NCBI GenBank assembly: GCA_024500155.1
Contig: CM044874.1
Span: 7,889,001 to 7,953,000 of the forward strand
Direction of reading: 5' to 3'
DNA length: 64,000 nt
Source of the DNA: Chenopodium formosanum
Lineage: Eukaryota > Streptophyta > Magnoliopsida > Caryophyllales > Amaranthaceae
Each line of letters opens with the position of its first letter. Position 1 is the stretch's first letter. The notes beneath the pieces are model-generated. The model was not told the DNA's origin and searched no databases. It was given only the letters and a program-made list of their open reading frames with translations. The position numbers and the translations under genes are program-made. Positions 33,011-44,263 of the stretch are shown here, in pieces.

Positions 33011-34699
33011 CTGGGGAGGATTTCTATTTTAATTCCTGAATTTATTTCGGCAATGATTTAGAATGAGTGGATGAGACTCGAAAAGTTCTAAGTATTTCAT
33101 GTGTGTAATTTTGATTAACATTATTGTCATATGCATAAAAAAGATCTCATTGGAAAGACCATCCGGAATGAGTTAAAAACATAGGATTTTACACGTAGGA
33201 AATTTGAGAAATATCTTTCACAACTAGGACTGAAATAACACCGCGCGAAACTGAAAAATTTTATCGAGCAGAGAAAGCTGCTGAGGCATGTGGGAAGTAG
33301 CGTCAGGGGCCAGAGCATTGGCGCCAGTATTTTAACCGTAGCGCCAGACGACAGCATTTGCGCCAGGCGCTACAGTTAAAAGCTGGCGCGAGTCTCTGAT
33401 TGCTGGCGCCAATTTCCCCCAATACCGAGCCAGAAATATGAGTTTTAATTTCGACCGTTTTTTCGTATTGTTTGCTCGATCCTACTTCCTGATTGAATTT
33501 TTTCTCTCTTTTCTAAAACCCATATGTGTTCTACATATGAACATAACCCTATGGGAATTCATGCTCCATCTACCTGATTGAACGTTCTGTGCAACAAAGG
33601 GTACATCCGAGATGTTGAATTCACCAAACCATGGAAGCGAGTTTTTTTCTAAAACTCGCGGTGTCCCATTCACTCGCTCCAACCCTTCACGGTTAGGCTT
33701 CCGCGCGGTGCATCTGGATAATTAACCATGGACCCTCTTTGACTAAACCATATCCCGAACTTTAGAAAACTAGAGCTATGGTTAGGTTGCAAACACATTG
33801 CATCATGTTGTGCCTACTTGACTAATTGTGCATTATTTGTTGTGCATATATATTCTATGTTCCTCTTAACCGTTTGTTGACTTGTGTTGAGACTAAATAA
33901 ATAAATGACTTAAAGAACTTTGCCTAATTAATTAATTAATTAATTAATTAATTAATTTGAGTCAATAAAGTCTAATGTTTTAATCGAAATTGACCTAGTA
34001 GGACTTTAGGCATACCCTAGTTGATTAATAATACCGAAAACAGTCTCAGACCGAAGCTCCAATATTGGCGCCAAGGTCTGTGCTGTAGCGCCAGATTATT
34101 GAGTGTAATGCCTGACGACAATTCTGTTGCCTGGATTCAAGCTCCACAGTGCGACGCCAGTTCTGTTGCTTGGCCGACAGTTCGGATTATTGGTCGAGTT
34201 ATCACCTAGGGTCTAATTAATCAGTCTTCTGTTTAATTCGGTTAATTTTGCTTTTAATAATATTTAATTGAATCAATGATCGAGTTTAGGCACTAAGTCC
34301 CATGGTCTTACACAAGAGTCCAAGCATGTAACTTACACTCAACGCACACACCAATACACATACTTTACCCATGATTAAGAGAGTCTTGTGTGCGCATTTT
34401 TCCGTCATTTTTTTAGGGGGGTAAGTTGGATATTAATCCTCCAATAAAAAATAATAATACTTAGTTCCCTAAAAATATGTACATTATTTTTGCCAAAAAT
34501 ATGCACCCCTTTGTTTTTTCTTTTTTCCTTAAAATAAACCGTAAAGTAAAGATGATTCGAGTCGAGTAAATAAAACGCAAAATGGTTTATTTACAGCGCG
34601 TGGTCAAGAAAGGAAGGACGATTAACCAAAGACAACCTCTTCTTACAAGTCCAACTTTTCGACAAACCCATAGCTCGTAAGAGGAAAGCTAAGGTTATA
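33011..34699. other. Retand B leader (5' UTR)
   Basis: Starts with the second half of the primer-binding site. It has TGGCGCC-motif clusters at about 33310-33410 and 34065-34160 and a TTAA tandem tract at about 33925-33957. No upstream ORF like that of some Ogre elements is supported. Confidence 0.7.
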
Positions 34700-36514
34700 A
34701 TGGCAACTCAAGAAGAAGTCATTGATCTTAAGAACCAACTGGCTACCGTGACTGAGACACTGAAGCTTCTCGCACTTAGGATCGATGATCCCGTGAAGCA
34801 ACAACAAATGGACCTCATGCAAGAGAGTTTAAGCAAGTTGTCTAGCGACTTCAAGTTTCAAGAGCTTACATCACAAGGGGTCTCGGTGGACAAAGATCTT
34901 CTTCCGCAGAAGTTCAACGCCAACGACATCCCAAAATTCAGAGCAATTGACAACCCATACTTTCATTTAAGAGCATTCAAAACCATATTGTGTATTAAGG
35001 GTATTGATAAGAAAGTCTTCCCCTCTTTGTTCTCACTATCTCTCGAGACCGTTTGCCAACAATGGTTCTTTTCTCTCGAGAAGGAAAAGACCTCTACATG
35101 GGAGTCAATATCAAACTCTTTCGTTGATAGGTACAAGTGCAACATTCAAGTCGAGACTGATCATAGGGAACTTGAAATCCTAAAGCAGAAAGAGAATGAA
35201 GGCTTCACCTCTTTCTTTAACAAGTGGAGAGAAACCTCAGCTAAGATGATTGAGGTGCCAAGTGAAAAAGAATCTGTGAGGCTGTTCATCAAGAATCTCC
35301 AAGAAAAATATTCCAAGCATCTCAAATATCAAAATAATCTCCATACTTTCAAGGCCGTTTATGACATTGGGATCAACATTGAAGATGACTTGGCTAAATT
35401 AAAAGCTGCCACCAATAACTCCAAAAGTGGCTGGAAAGGAAAGAAGAACGACAATCCTTCTTCTTCCAAAACTGCCCACTCAAACAATGTGAGCACCTTT
35501 AATTTAGGAGAAGTCCTTGCTATGAACAATCAAGGGCAGAAGAAACCATTTAGGAGGAACTTCACCCCTATTGGCATGAGTTATGACACCGCATTTGATC
35601 GATTAAATGCAAAAGGTCTTATAACTCCTATTGGACCATTTGGGGACCCACCAGTTGAGAAGAGGTCGGTTAACTGGAACCCCAATGCACACTACAAGTA
35701 TCACCAAGGTAGGGGCCATCTCACTGAAAGCTGTTGGAAGCTTAAGGAAGCTATCCAAGACCTAATCGACAACAGCAAACTGCCGTTGCACCCTGCCAGT
35801 AAGAAGTCAAGCATCGACAATGCACCTCTAGCTCATACCCTGGCTATCTCCGATGAGGAAAACAAGGTTGACCCCTCCTCTCTCATTAGACCTGTCAAAG
35901 AAATCAATGTAATAGAAAAAGAAGAGGAGATCTTTTTCGATGTCAAGGATAACCTTCCAGAACCAGCGAATAAAGATGATATACAATTGCTCACACTGTC
36001 TATGAAGGAGGTATCGCAAATACTACGCGAAGCTCTCAAAGTTATGAACGAACTCCATAAGAAATATGATGAGCATCCACTTCCGAAAGATGAACCTAAA
36101 AGAGAATCCACACCAATAAGAACGACTTATGAGGCAAAATATTTTTCCTTACAAGTCACTGAGAGACCCAAGAAGAGCAATAGAATCTACACTCCGATTG
36201 GGATCCCATATGCGCAAATGTTCGAAATGCTCTCCGAGAGTGGCGAGGTCAAACCTCTCGAACCGAGACCATTCGAGTCATTAAAAAGAACAGATAGATA
36301 TTACTGTCAGTATCATCAATCAGGGGGTCACACTATAGAAAACTGTTTCAAATTCAAGGATTTGGTACAGAAAATGATTGATGAACTAGTCCAAGTTCAA
36401 CAAGAAGAGGATACAACCATTAATGGAGTTTGGGACAGTGATGAAGAAGATGTCTATCTAAAGGACATAGTAGGACCTTCACCTTCTGTGTCATACACCA
36501 CAGATGACATTTAG
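34700..36514 (+). pseudogene. Retand B gag
   Basis: A 604-codon frame starting MATQEEVIDLKNQL. Residues about 70-230 form the retrotransposon gag domain (FHLRAFKTI, VCQQWFFSLEKEKTSTWES, FNKWRETSAKMIEVP, LFIKNLQEKYSKHL). Two knuckle-like segments, KYHQGRGHLTESC and CQYHQSGGHTIENC, match the C-x-H-x-H-C-type motifs of Tat elements, and the first lacks its leading cysteine. The start is chosen by identity with the A copy. The stop at 36512-36514 is in the same frame as the protease part, so it is a nonsense change in a longer polyprotein rather than a natural end. Confidence 0.88.
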
Positions 36515-36516
36515 GG

Positions 36517-37639
36517 TAAAGAAGATTCATCGATAGATGTCCTCACAAGATCTGGGAGAACGCAACCTCCCGTTTCAACACAACCTATGCCAACCATACA
36601 CCAAGTTCCCATACCTATCATCGAAGACAATGATATTGTTAAACAGTTTAAGAAGACAAAAGTTGAGATAAATGTATGGAAACTTCTGGCAACATCTCGA
36701 GAACATAGGTTGGCTGTAATGAATGCCTTGGATAAAATCGGGATAGATTCTGACACTACTCCTGAGGGACTAGCCAACTTCCTCACAAGTGACCTTCCTA
36801 GTCCGATTAATTTGATCACCTTTTCTGACAAAGATTTACCCCCAGAAGGTGACAAACATTACAAGGCATCAAACCTCACGGTAGTTTGCAAAAGGATGAA
36901 TGTTCCTATGACTCTTGTAGACAATGGATCGGCTATCAATGTCTGTCCACTTAGAACTGCGAGGATGCTCGGCATAAGGGATGAAGACTTAACTCCGTCC
37001 ACACAAGGAATAAGAGCCTATGATAAAACTCGTCGTCAAGCTCTTGGCAAAATTACCCTAAATGTAACGGCAGGAGCAACAGAACATGCTACTACTTTCC
37101 AAGTAGTGGACATCAAAGCTTCATTCAACTTATTGTTGGGATGCCCTTGACTTCATGATCTAAAGGCCGTCTCTTCATCTCTCCACCAACAAGTGAAAGC
37201 TATAGTTGGAGGAATTCCAATCACCATCGATGCTTCGCCAATGAGAATCAAATCTATAGCAAATCCAATTATTAATGTGGAACACGACGAGGATGATGAA
37301 GACCTATGGGGCTTTAACGAAGAAGTCTCCTTAATCCAAGAGGATGAAAGGACCCCTCTTTGCCATGACCCCCATTCAAACATGATTGTCAATGCAATGC
37401 TCAAGAAACAAGGACACTTTCCCGGGATGACCCTAGGGAAGAAGAAAGGAATGGCAAAACCGCTGGAGTCACCTGGCCTCCCTAAGTTAGATACTTTCGG
37501 ACTTGGTTTTGAACCGACTCGGAAAGATGTCAAGCGAGCCCAGGAAAAGTTGAAAACACGTAGGGACACTCGCATTCAAAAGAAAGCAATTCCAATGGAT
37601 CAGTACCCTCTTACGCTTAATGGTCAGTTCATGCCATGA
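36517..37639 (+). pseudogene. Retand B aspartic protease region
   Basis: Same frame as gag. The retropepsin-type motif TLVDNGSAINVCP and the downstream LLGCP segment are visible at codons about 130 and 210 of this part. A stop at 37148-37150 interrupts just after LLGCP. Reading then continues in the same frame to 37639, where the frame must change. The acidic DEDDEDLWGF stretch and the GMTLGKKKGMAKPL segment are linker sequence before the polymerase. It would cleave the polyprotein during particle maturation. Confidence 0.85.
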
Positions 37640-39756
37640 ATTTTCCGAGCCATTTGTTGTAAACGGCATAAGACAAATGGGATTCGAGATTTTCTTGGAT
37701 TGCTACTTCACTGATGAAATCCCAACTCCCGTCCATAAGGAGAAAGCACCCTCATGCTTTGACTTTAACGTCATGGGATTATTGTTTGGGCGAGAAAAGA
37801 ATGAGCCAACTTATGAAGAAGATAATTCCTCGCTCATTCAAACAGTCCTACAAAGTGAAAGCTTCGACCCCTCGAAGCTAATTACTCCAGCTGAAGGATC
37901 ACTACAAGGGTGGCGCAAGACTATCAAAGTGACTACTCCAAGCGGAAGGAAGATATCAATCACGACAGGGCAAGGATCGATGTTTGAGGAGTCGTCTGAG
38001 TCGGAGTCTCTCCCTCTAGAGTTTTCTAAGTCTTTAGTAGTAACGCCTCCCCCTCCTATTGCTTCTCCTAGGATAGTTAGTGATCCAGTCCCTGAGGACA
38101 TATCACTCTTTGATGTAATGATCTCAGAGTACAATAATATTTCTCATTCTTCCAACTTCTCGTGTTCTTCTCTAACCCAAGATGAAGTGCATTTCTTAGC
38201 TAACAATGAAAAAGACAAAGAAATTATTAAAGCAATGAAAACACTCGAAAAGAAAACACCGGTAATTGAAGAAATTGAAACAGTTGATATATCGAATGAT
38301 TCAACTCATAAAAGAGAAGTTAAAATCGGATTAACATTGAATAAACAAGAAAGAACCGATTTAATTAACTTACTTAAAGAATTTATCGATGTATTTGCTT
38401 GGTCATATGAAGATATGCCAGGCATTAATAGAAAGATAGTTCAACACACTATACCACTAATTCCAGGAATGAAACCTGTAAAACAAAAGTTGCGTCGAAT
38501 GAAACCCGACGTAGCACTTAAAATAAAAGAAGAAGTTCAAAAACAAATAACTGCAGGTTTCATCAAGGTATCCAAATACCCCGAATGGGTCGCCAACGTC
38601 GTCCCAGTTCCGAAGAAAGACGGAAGGGTAAGGATGTGTTTCGACTATCGAGATCTAAATAAGGCAAGTCCAAAGGACGACTTCCCTTTGCCACACATCG
38701 ATATTCTAGTAGATAACACGGCAAATCACGCGCTTCTTTCGTTTGATGGATACGCAGGTTACAACTAGATTCTCATGGCAGAAGAAGACATGGAGAAAAC
38801 AACTTTTATAACGCCATGGGGCACTTACTGCTACACGGTAATGCCATTCGGGTTGAAAAACGTGGGTGCTACTTACCAACGTGCAGCAACTGCCTTACTC
38901 CATGACATGATGCACAAAGAAGTCAAGGTATATGTCGACGACATGATTGTAAAATTAAAAGAACGTCCAGGCCATCAAGTAGCCTTAAGGAAATTTTTCG
39001 AAAGGTTAAGAAAATATAATATGAGGTTGAATCCATCAAAATGTGCTTTTGGAGTCACCTCAGGCAAGCTCTTGGGTTACGTCATAAGCTCTAGAGGAAT
39101 AGAGGTAGACCCAACCAAGATCAAAGCAATCATGTCCATGCCACCGCCCAAGACTGAGAAACAAATTCGAGGATTTATTGGCCGGTTGCAATACATAAGT
39201 AGGTTTATATCAAAACTGACGACGATATGTGAACCAATCTTCAAAAAACTCAAGAAGAATGTACCTGTAATATGGGATGACGAGTGTCAAAAAGCCTTTG
39301 AAAAGATAAAAGTCTATCTCGTAAATCCTCCCGTATTAGCACCAGCACTCCCCGGAATACCTCTTAGGTTATATTTGATGGTTACCAAAGAGACAATGGG
39401 AGCTATGCTAGCACAAGAAGTAGAAGGCAAAGAGAACGCAATTTACTACTTAAGCAAAAAGATGCTCGAATACGAGGCACGCTATACACCGCTCGAGAAG
39501 TTGTGCCTCGCCTTGGTGTGGGCCACAACTAAGTTAAGACATTACATGTTGATGCATACCGTTTTCGTAGTCTCCTGATTAGATCCACTCAAGTATCTAT
39601 TCAAGAAATCTACACTCAATGGACGCATTTCAAGATGGATAGTCAATCTAGCCCAGTTTGATGTAAGATTCATGCCACAATAAGCTATCAAAGGATCTGT
39701 GGTGTCAGACTTTCTAGCAGATTTTCCAATAGAAGACTCAACACCAATGCAAGACA
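37620..39756 (+). pseudogene. Retand B reverse transcriptase and first RNase H
   Basis: The frame from 37620 holds the RT N-terminal part, with AGFIKVSKYPEWVANVVPVP and RMCFDYRDLNKASPKDDFP. A TAG at 38766-38768 follows GYN. The same frame goes on through MPFGLKNVGATYQ, the catalytic YVDD (KVYVDDMIVK) and FGVTSGKLLGYVIS. RNase H begins near 39360 and includes IYYLSKKMLEYEARYTPLEK. Further stops are TGA 39576-39578 and TAA 39681-39683. The protein would copy element RNA to DNA and degrade the template. The catalytic aspartates are still present, and inactivation is by stops. Confidence 0.92.
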
Positions 39757-41541
39757 ATGAATTTCCAGATGAAGACCTTGTATTTCGACGGAGCCTCAAA
39801 CCAAAAGGGGTGTGGCGTCGGAGTACTACTAGTATCACCTAAAGAAGAGCATGTTCCTATCTCCATAAAGCTTGATTTTGACGTTACCAACAATGCTGCT
39901 GAATATGAAGCATGCGTGGTAGGCCTTGAAACAACTTTGGCATTGGGAGTAAAGAAGTTAAGGATATTCAGAGACTCTTCTTTGATCATCAATCAGATAT
40001 CTAAGAGGTGGAAAGTAAGGAGCGAAAGCCTAGCCCCTTACCAAACCTATTTGGAAACTCTTACCGATCAGTTAGAGAAGGTAGAATACACATATCTACC
40101 TAGAGAAGAAAACCAATTTGCTGATGCCTTGGCAAGATTAGCCTCAATGGTTAGGATTCCCACGGAAATCGAGCAAATGCCTCTAACTATCGAAAAAAGG
40201 CACAAACCAGCATACATCCAGGCCATAGAAGACGACAAAGTAGTCCAAGGCAAAGAAGAAGAAGAAGAAGAAGAAGAAGAAGAAGAAGAAGAATCATGGT
40301 ACAAGGACATACTCAATTATGTCACCAATGGAGAATACCCCCTTCACGCTGACAAAAGAGCAAAGCGAGCATTAAGACTTTTGGCTTCTCAATATGTACT
40401 CATAGACAACGAGCTACAAAAAAGGGTACCTAAAGGTCGAGCTCTCCTAAGCGTAGGAAAGAAGGATGCACAAAGAGCAATGCGAATAGTCCACGAAGGA
40501 ATCTGTGGGACACATATAAATGGAAAAATGTTAGTCCATAAAATAATGCGAGAAGGATATTATTGGACTACATTGAATAGGGATTGCCATCAATACGTAA
40601 AAAGATGCCCTAAGAGCCAAATTTATGCCAATTTACAACATGTCCCTCCATCTTTGCTCTACACCTACACATCGCCATGGCCATTCTCTACATGGGGAAT
40701 TGACATCATTGGCAAAATCACTCCCCCAACAACAGGAGGCCACAAATTTATCCTAGTAGCAATCGATTACTTTACAAAGTGGGTCGAAGCGCAATCGTAC
40801 GCTAAACTCACCGCAAAACATGTAGCACTCTTTATCGAAAGAAATATTATTTGTCGATATGGAGTCCCACATGAAATGATAAGTGACAATGGAACTCACT
40901 TTCAAGCCAAATGTGAAGAATTGCTACAAAAATGTGGCATTCAACATCATCATTCTTCCCCTTATAGACCTCAAGCAAACGGAGCAGTTGAGGCAGCTAA
41001 TAAAAATTTAAAGACTATCATCGAGAAAATGACAGAAAACTATAAGGATTGGCCTGACAAGCTTCACTTCGCATTGTGGGGTTATCGCACGTCAATCCGT
41101 ACATCAACAGGAAATACGTCATTTTCCTTGGTATATAGAATGGATGCTGTACAACCTGTCGAACTAGAAATACCATCTCTACGCATTGCGCTAGAGAGTA
41201 AACTCGATGAAGTTGAATGGACTAGGGCAAGATACGAAGAATTGATTCTTCTTGACGAAAAACGACTAGAAGCTCTACATCACACTCAGTGTTACCAAAC
41301 TCGTATGGCTAGGCATTTTATTAAGAAGGTCAAGACAAGAAATATCTAAGTAGGAGATTTGGTATTTAAAGCACTAAGGAAAAATATTTTAGACCCAAGG
41401 GGAAAATTTAGACCTTATTGGTCTGGACCCTACATTGTCAAAACAATCTTGTCAGGAGGTGCAGCAAAACTAACTGATATAGATGGCAATGAATTCTCAA
41501 ACATGACAAATCTTGACCAACTTAAGAAATACTACCCATAA
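39757..41541 (+). pseudogene. Retand B second RNase H and integrase
   Basis: A frame change near 39750-39775 leads into LYFDGASNQKGCGVGVLL and NNAAEYEACVVGL, the second RNase H-type domain characteristic of Tat elements. An in-frame GAA run (about 40253-40293) encodes a glutamate tract in the linker. Integrase follows: a zinc-binding region ending RCPKSQ, where the second cysteine of the CxxC pair is serine; a core with the three acidic residues in WGIDIIGK, SDNGTHF and GAVEAANK; and a C-terminal GKFRPYWSGPYIV part after a TAA stop at 41347-41349. It would insert the cDNA into chromosomes. No chromodomain is seen. Confidence 0.92.
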
Positions 41542-42072
41542 GTACTTGAGTAGGATACTCAAGAGAGTTACGTTCGGCCTAATTCCATAAGAAAGGATAC
41601 GTAGGCAACCCTTTACGGGTGCGGCCACTTTATTTTTCGACATCTCCGCGTTCCAGAATTAATTAAAAATTCAACAGAAAATCGGCGAATCATCGGCGTC
41701 GCAAAGAAGAGCTTGGCGCTAGCCAGAAGTCATCAGCGTCAGCCGATGGAATTGGCGCCTGGCGCCAGACTTAAATGACAGGCGCCAAATGCCAATAACA
41801 GGCGCCAATTCGGAAATAAATTCTTGGTGAATTTCGGTGTTTTTCGTAAAATTTTTGATATCCGTACTCGAAGAATTTGTAGAAAATTGATTTTTTTCGA
41901 TTTTCATTGCTTTAATAAAATAAATTTGAAGTAAACAATTTAATTAAATGCTGAAATTTCATTAATAAAACAAAATTACATTATTGATGAAATTTAAATA
42001 AAGCTGAAATAAATTAACTTTAAATAAAAAATAACTAACTAAGTCTAATAAATTGAAGGATAAGCAATGCTC
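41542..42072. other. Spacer between Retand B integrase and antisense gene 2
   Basis: No gene. It contains TACGTTCGGCCTAATTCC and GGATACGTAGGCAACC, shared with Retand A near 18260, and a TGGCGCC cluster at about 41705-41810. Confidence 0.6.
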
Positions 42073-43530
42073 CTAATCTTTCTTTTCCTTTCTCGCCCTT
42101 TTCCAATTTTTGTCTGCTTCCTCCTCTTCATCCATAACCTTAGCTAGTAGGCATCCTTTAGAGGACCTACATTCAATTTTGGATTAGTTAGTCTCCCCTT
42201 CAGCTAACACTCCATGCTTCTTTTCCACCCAAGCCTTTTTATCTGTGGTGTTAGCTTTCCTTTTCCCTTTATCTTTGGTAGCATTTTTCTTCCTAGGCAT
42301 TGTAGGTGTTTTAAATTCAATTCTTGCACCTAGGCGTTCCTTGGCAGGATTCACCCTGTCACCCAGACGGCTCTTCACATCAGATTTACCCTGATTTTTA
42401 TCCTTCAAAGGTTTCTTCAACAGCCACTTCTTCACATCATTGGGCAAGGAAGGAGGAACCTTTTGGGTAATCACTTCCCATAAAGGTCTAGCACCCCAGT
42501 AAGCATCAAATCTGTCTACTTCTTAAGAAATAGGGTACTCAAAGGGAGGACGAAGATCCCCGGAAGGAATATTCTGAAGCAAGTCGTATTGTCTTTTTAC
42601 CCTGCAGGGATAATAATAAGTCACACGAGACAAGCTTGGAACACAGCAGAAAGGTTGCTTGTTAATACCAACCATCCTTTCTATTTTCCACCATGGGACG
42701 ACCCACTTGATGGCAAAATCACGTGATTCGAAGACTTTTCTCCACCCATGGCGCCCAATCTTAGGGAATCGTTTCTTCCTTCTCACAAAGCAATTGGGCG
42801 TATACTTCTCAATATCATCCGGAGGGCTAATTAATCCTAGCCTCTCCATTAGCCACATCTGTGAAAAAAATTGCAATGCAAATAAATTATTATTACAATA
42901 CAAAAATATATTTTTTGATTTCTGTAATTAAAAATATTATTTTTCTACCTGTAGTAAAATTAGAGAGCCGCGATAAGGTGCTTTAGGGTCCCTTTTCAAT
43001 TCATCCAGACTAATCATAGTCTCTCCAACTATTAATGGCATTGGATTTCTCCCTGATTCAATTTGTTCTAAAATAGTGGTTATAATTGATTGGCCCTCAT
43101 TATTTTTACCACTACTAAGAAAAAATTGATTAAGCATGCAAAATAGGAACACCCTTCTTCTATATATATGAAAAGATTCAGAAAGAGGTTTATCAAAATA
43201 ATGGCGTGCAAATTCTTTCAAATTAACTATGTTGCCATCTACTATTTTTCATAAATCTCTTTCTTTCAAATTAAAGAAGCGCTCAAAATCCTTATAATAA
43301 TATGCATCTACTCTAGGGATTGCTACAAGGTCTATTGCAGGGAAGCCTAAAATAGCACCAAATTCCTCTAGCAAAGAGCTAATCTCATCATACCCTATTC
43401 TGAAACAATGAGTATCAACATTCCAAAATTCTAGAGCGGTATGTATGAAGTCTAGGTCAAGATCTACCCCTTTGATGCTATAAATCTAATTCCTTTCTGT
43501 CTCTAGCATTAAGAGATCAACACCATTCAT
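42073..43530 (-). pseudogene. Antisense gene 2 in Retand B, two exons, DUF7745-like
   Basis: On the opposite strand to gag-pol. Exon 1 is 43530-42949 (ATG at 43530) and exon 2 is 42858-42073, joined by an ~90-base intron with GT and a polypyrimidine tract ending CAG. Both exons are in phase 0. Exon 1 has FRIGYDEISSLLEEFGAILGFP and a histidine/tyrosine-rich helix region. Exon 2 has WLMERLGLISPP, a tryptophan-rich middle (FAIKWVVPWWKIERM) and a lysine-rich tail. This resembles plant DUF7745-type proteins found in transposons, by eye only. In-frame stops are at 43486, 43249, 42523 and 42184. Function unknown. It lies where Tat elements are known to carry extra antisense ORFs. Confidence 0.6.
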
Positions 43531-44263
43531 GAGTGTATTAGGTAAAGGTTTTGGTGACTAAAGACATGATTATTTTTTTTTCTAAAGCAGAGAATTATTT
43601 TATTCGCTGGAATTATGAGAAGAATCGGCTGGGCAGGGGGATATTTATTCACAAATTGCGAAGAATTTTAATCAGAATGAAATACGGAATCAGTGTCAAT
43701 TGGCGTCAAAACCCCGTGATTGGCGCCAACCGCCAGCGCTTGGCACCACACGCTAAGTGTAGCGCCTGGCGCCATGCGCCATAGTGTGGCGCCATGCGCC
43801 ATAGTGTGGCGCCAGCTGGCGCCAAGTTGCCAGATCAGCCGCGCGTGCTAACTTGCGTTTTTAATATTAAACTCGAGTAGGTTAATGACTTTATGGCTCC
43901 GTTTAATTTTCCTAAACATCCTTTTTTATCCTTTTTCTTAATTAATTGAATATAGCTATTATTTTTAATTTATATTATTCTTTTTGGACTTTATTTTAAA
44001 TTCCAAACACCCGACATTTTATTCGAGTTTTTCCTTTTTTTTATTTTTTCTTTTTGGGGGAGAGAGTCGGATACCCTCCATCAATAATAAAAATGACGGA
44101 ATTTTTTGCGCAAAATTGTTTATCACACTTTTCTTGCACACACTAACATACACATAATAATAACAATTAAATAAATTCATAATAACATAAATATACAAAA
44201 TGTATAATGAGTTTAAGGCAAAGTTCTAGGAAAAGTCAAAATAAAATATACATAGGAACAAAC
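43531..44263. other. Spacer between the two antisense genes of Retand B
   Basis: Would contain the promoter of antisense gene 2 and the 3' UTR of antisense gene 1. It has a dense TGGCGCCA/GGCGCCATGCGCCA cluster at about 43695-43825. 44040-44110 (GGGGGAGAGAGTCGG, CCCTCCAT, AAAATGACGG) matches Retand A at 18820-18865. No ORF is supported. Confidence 0.6.

Noticed and set aside
40068..40316. Serine-rich minus-strand ORF
   Set aside because: It is the complement of the GAA repeat in the Retand polyprotein.
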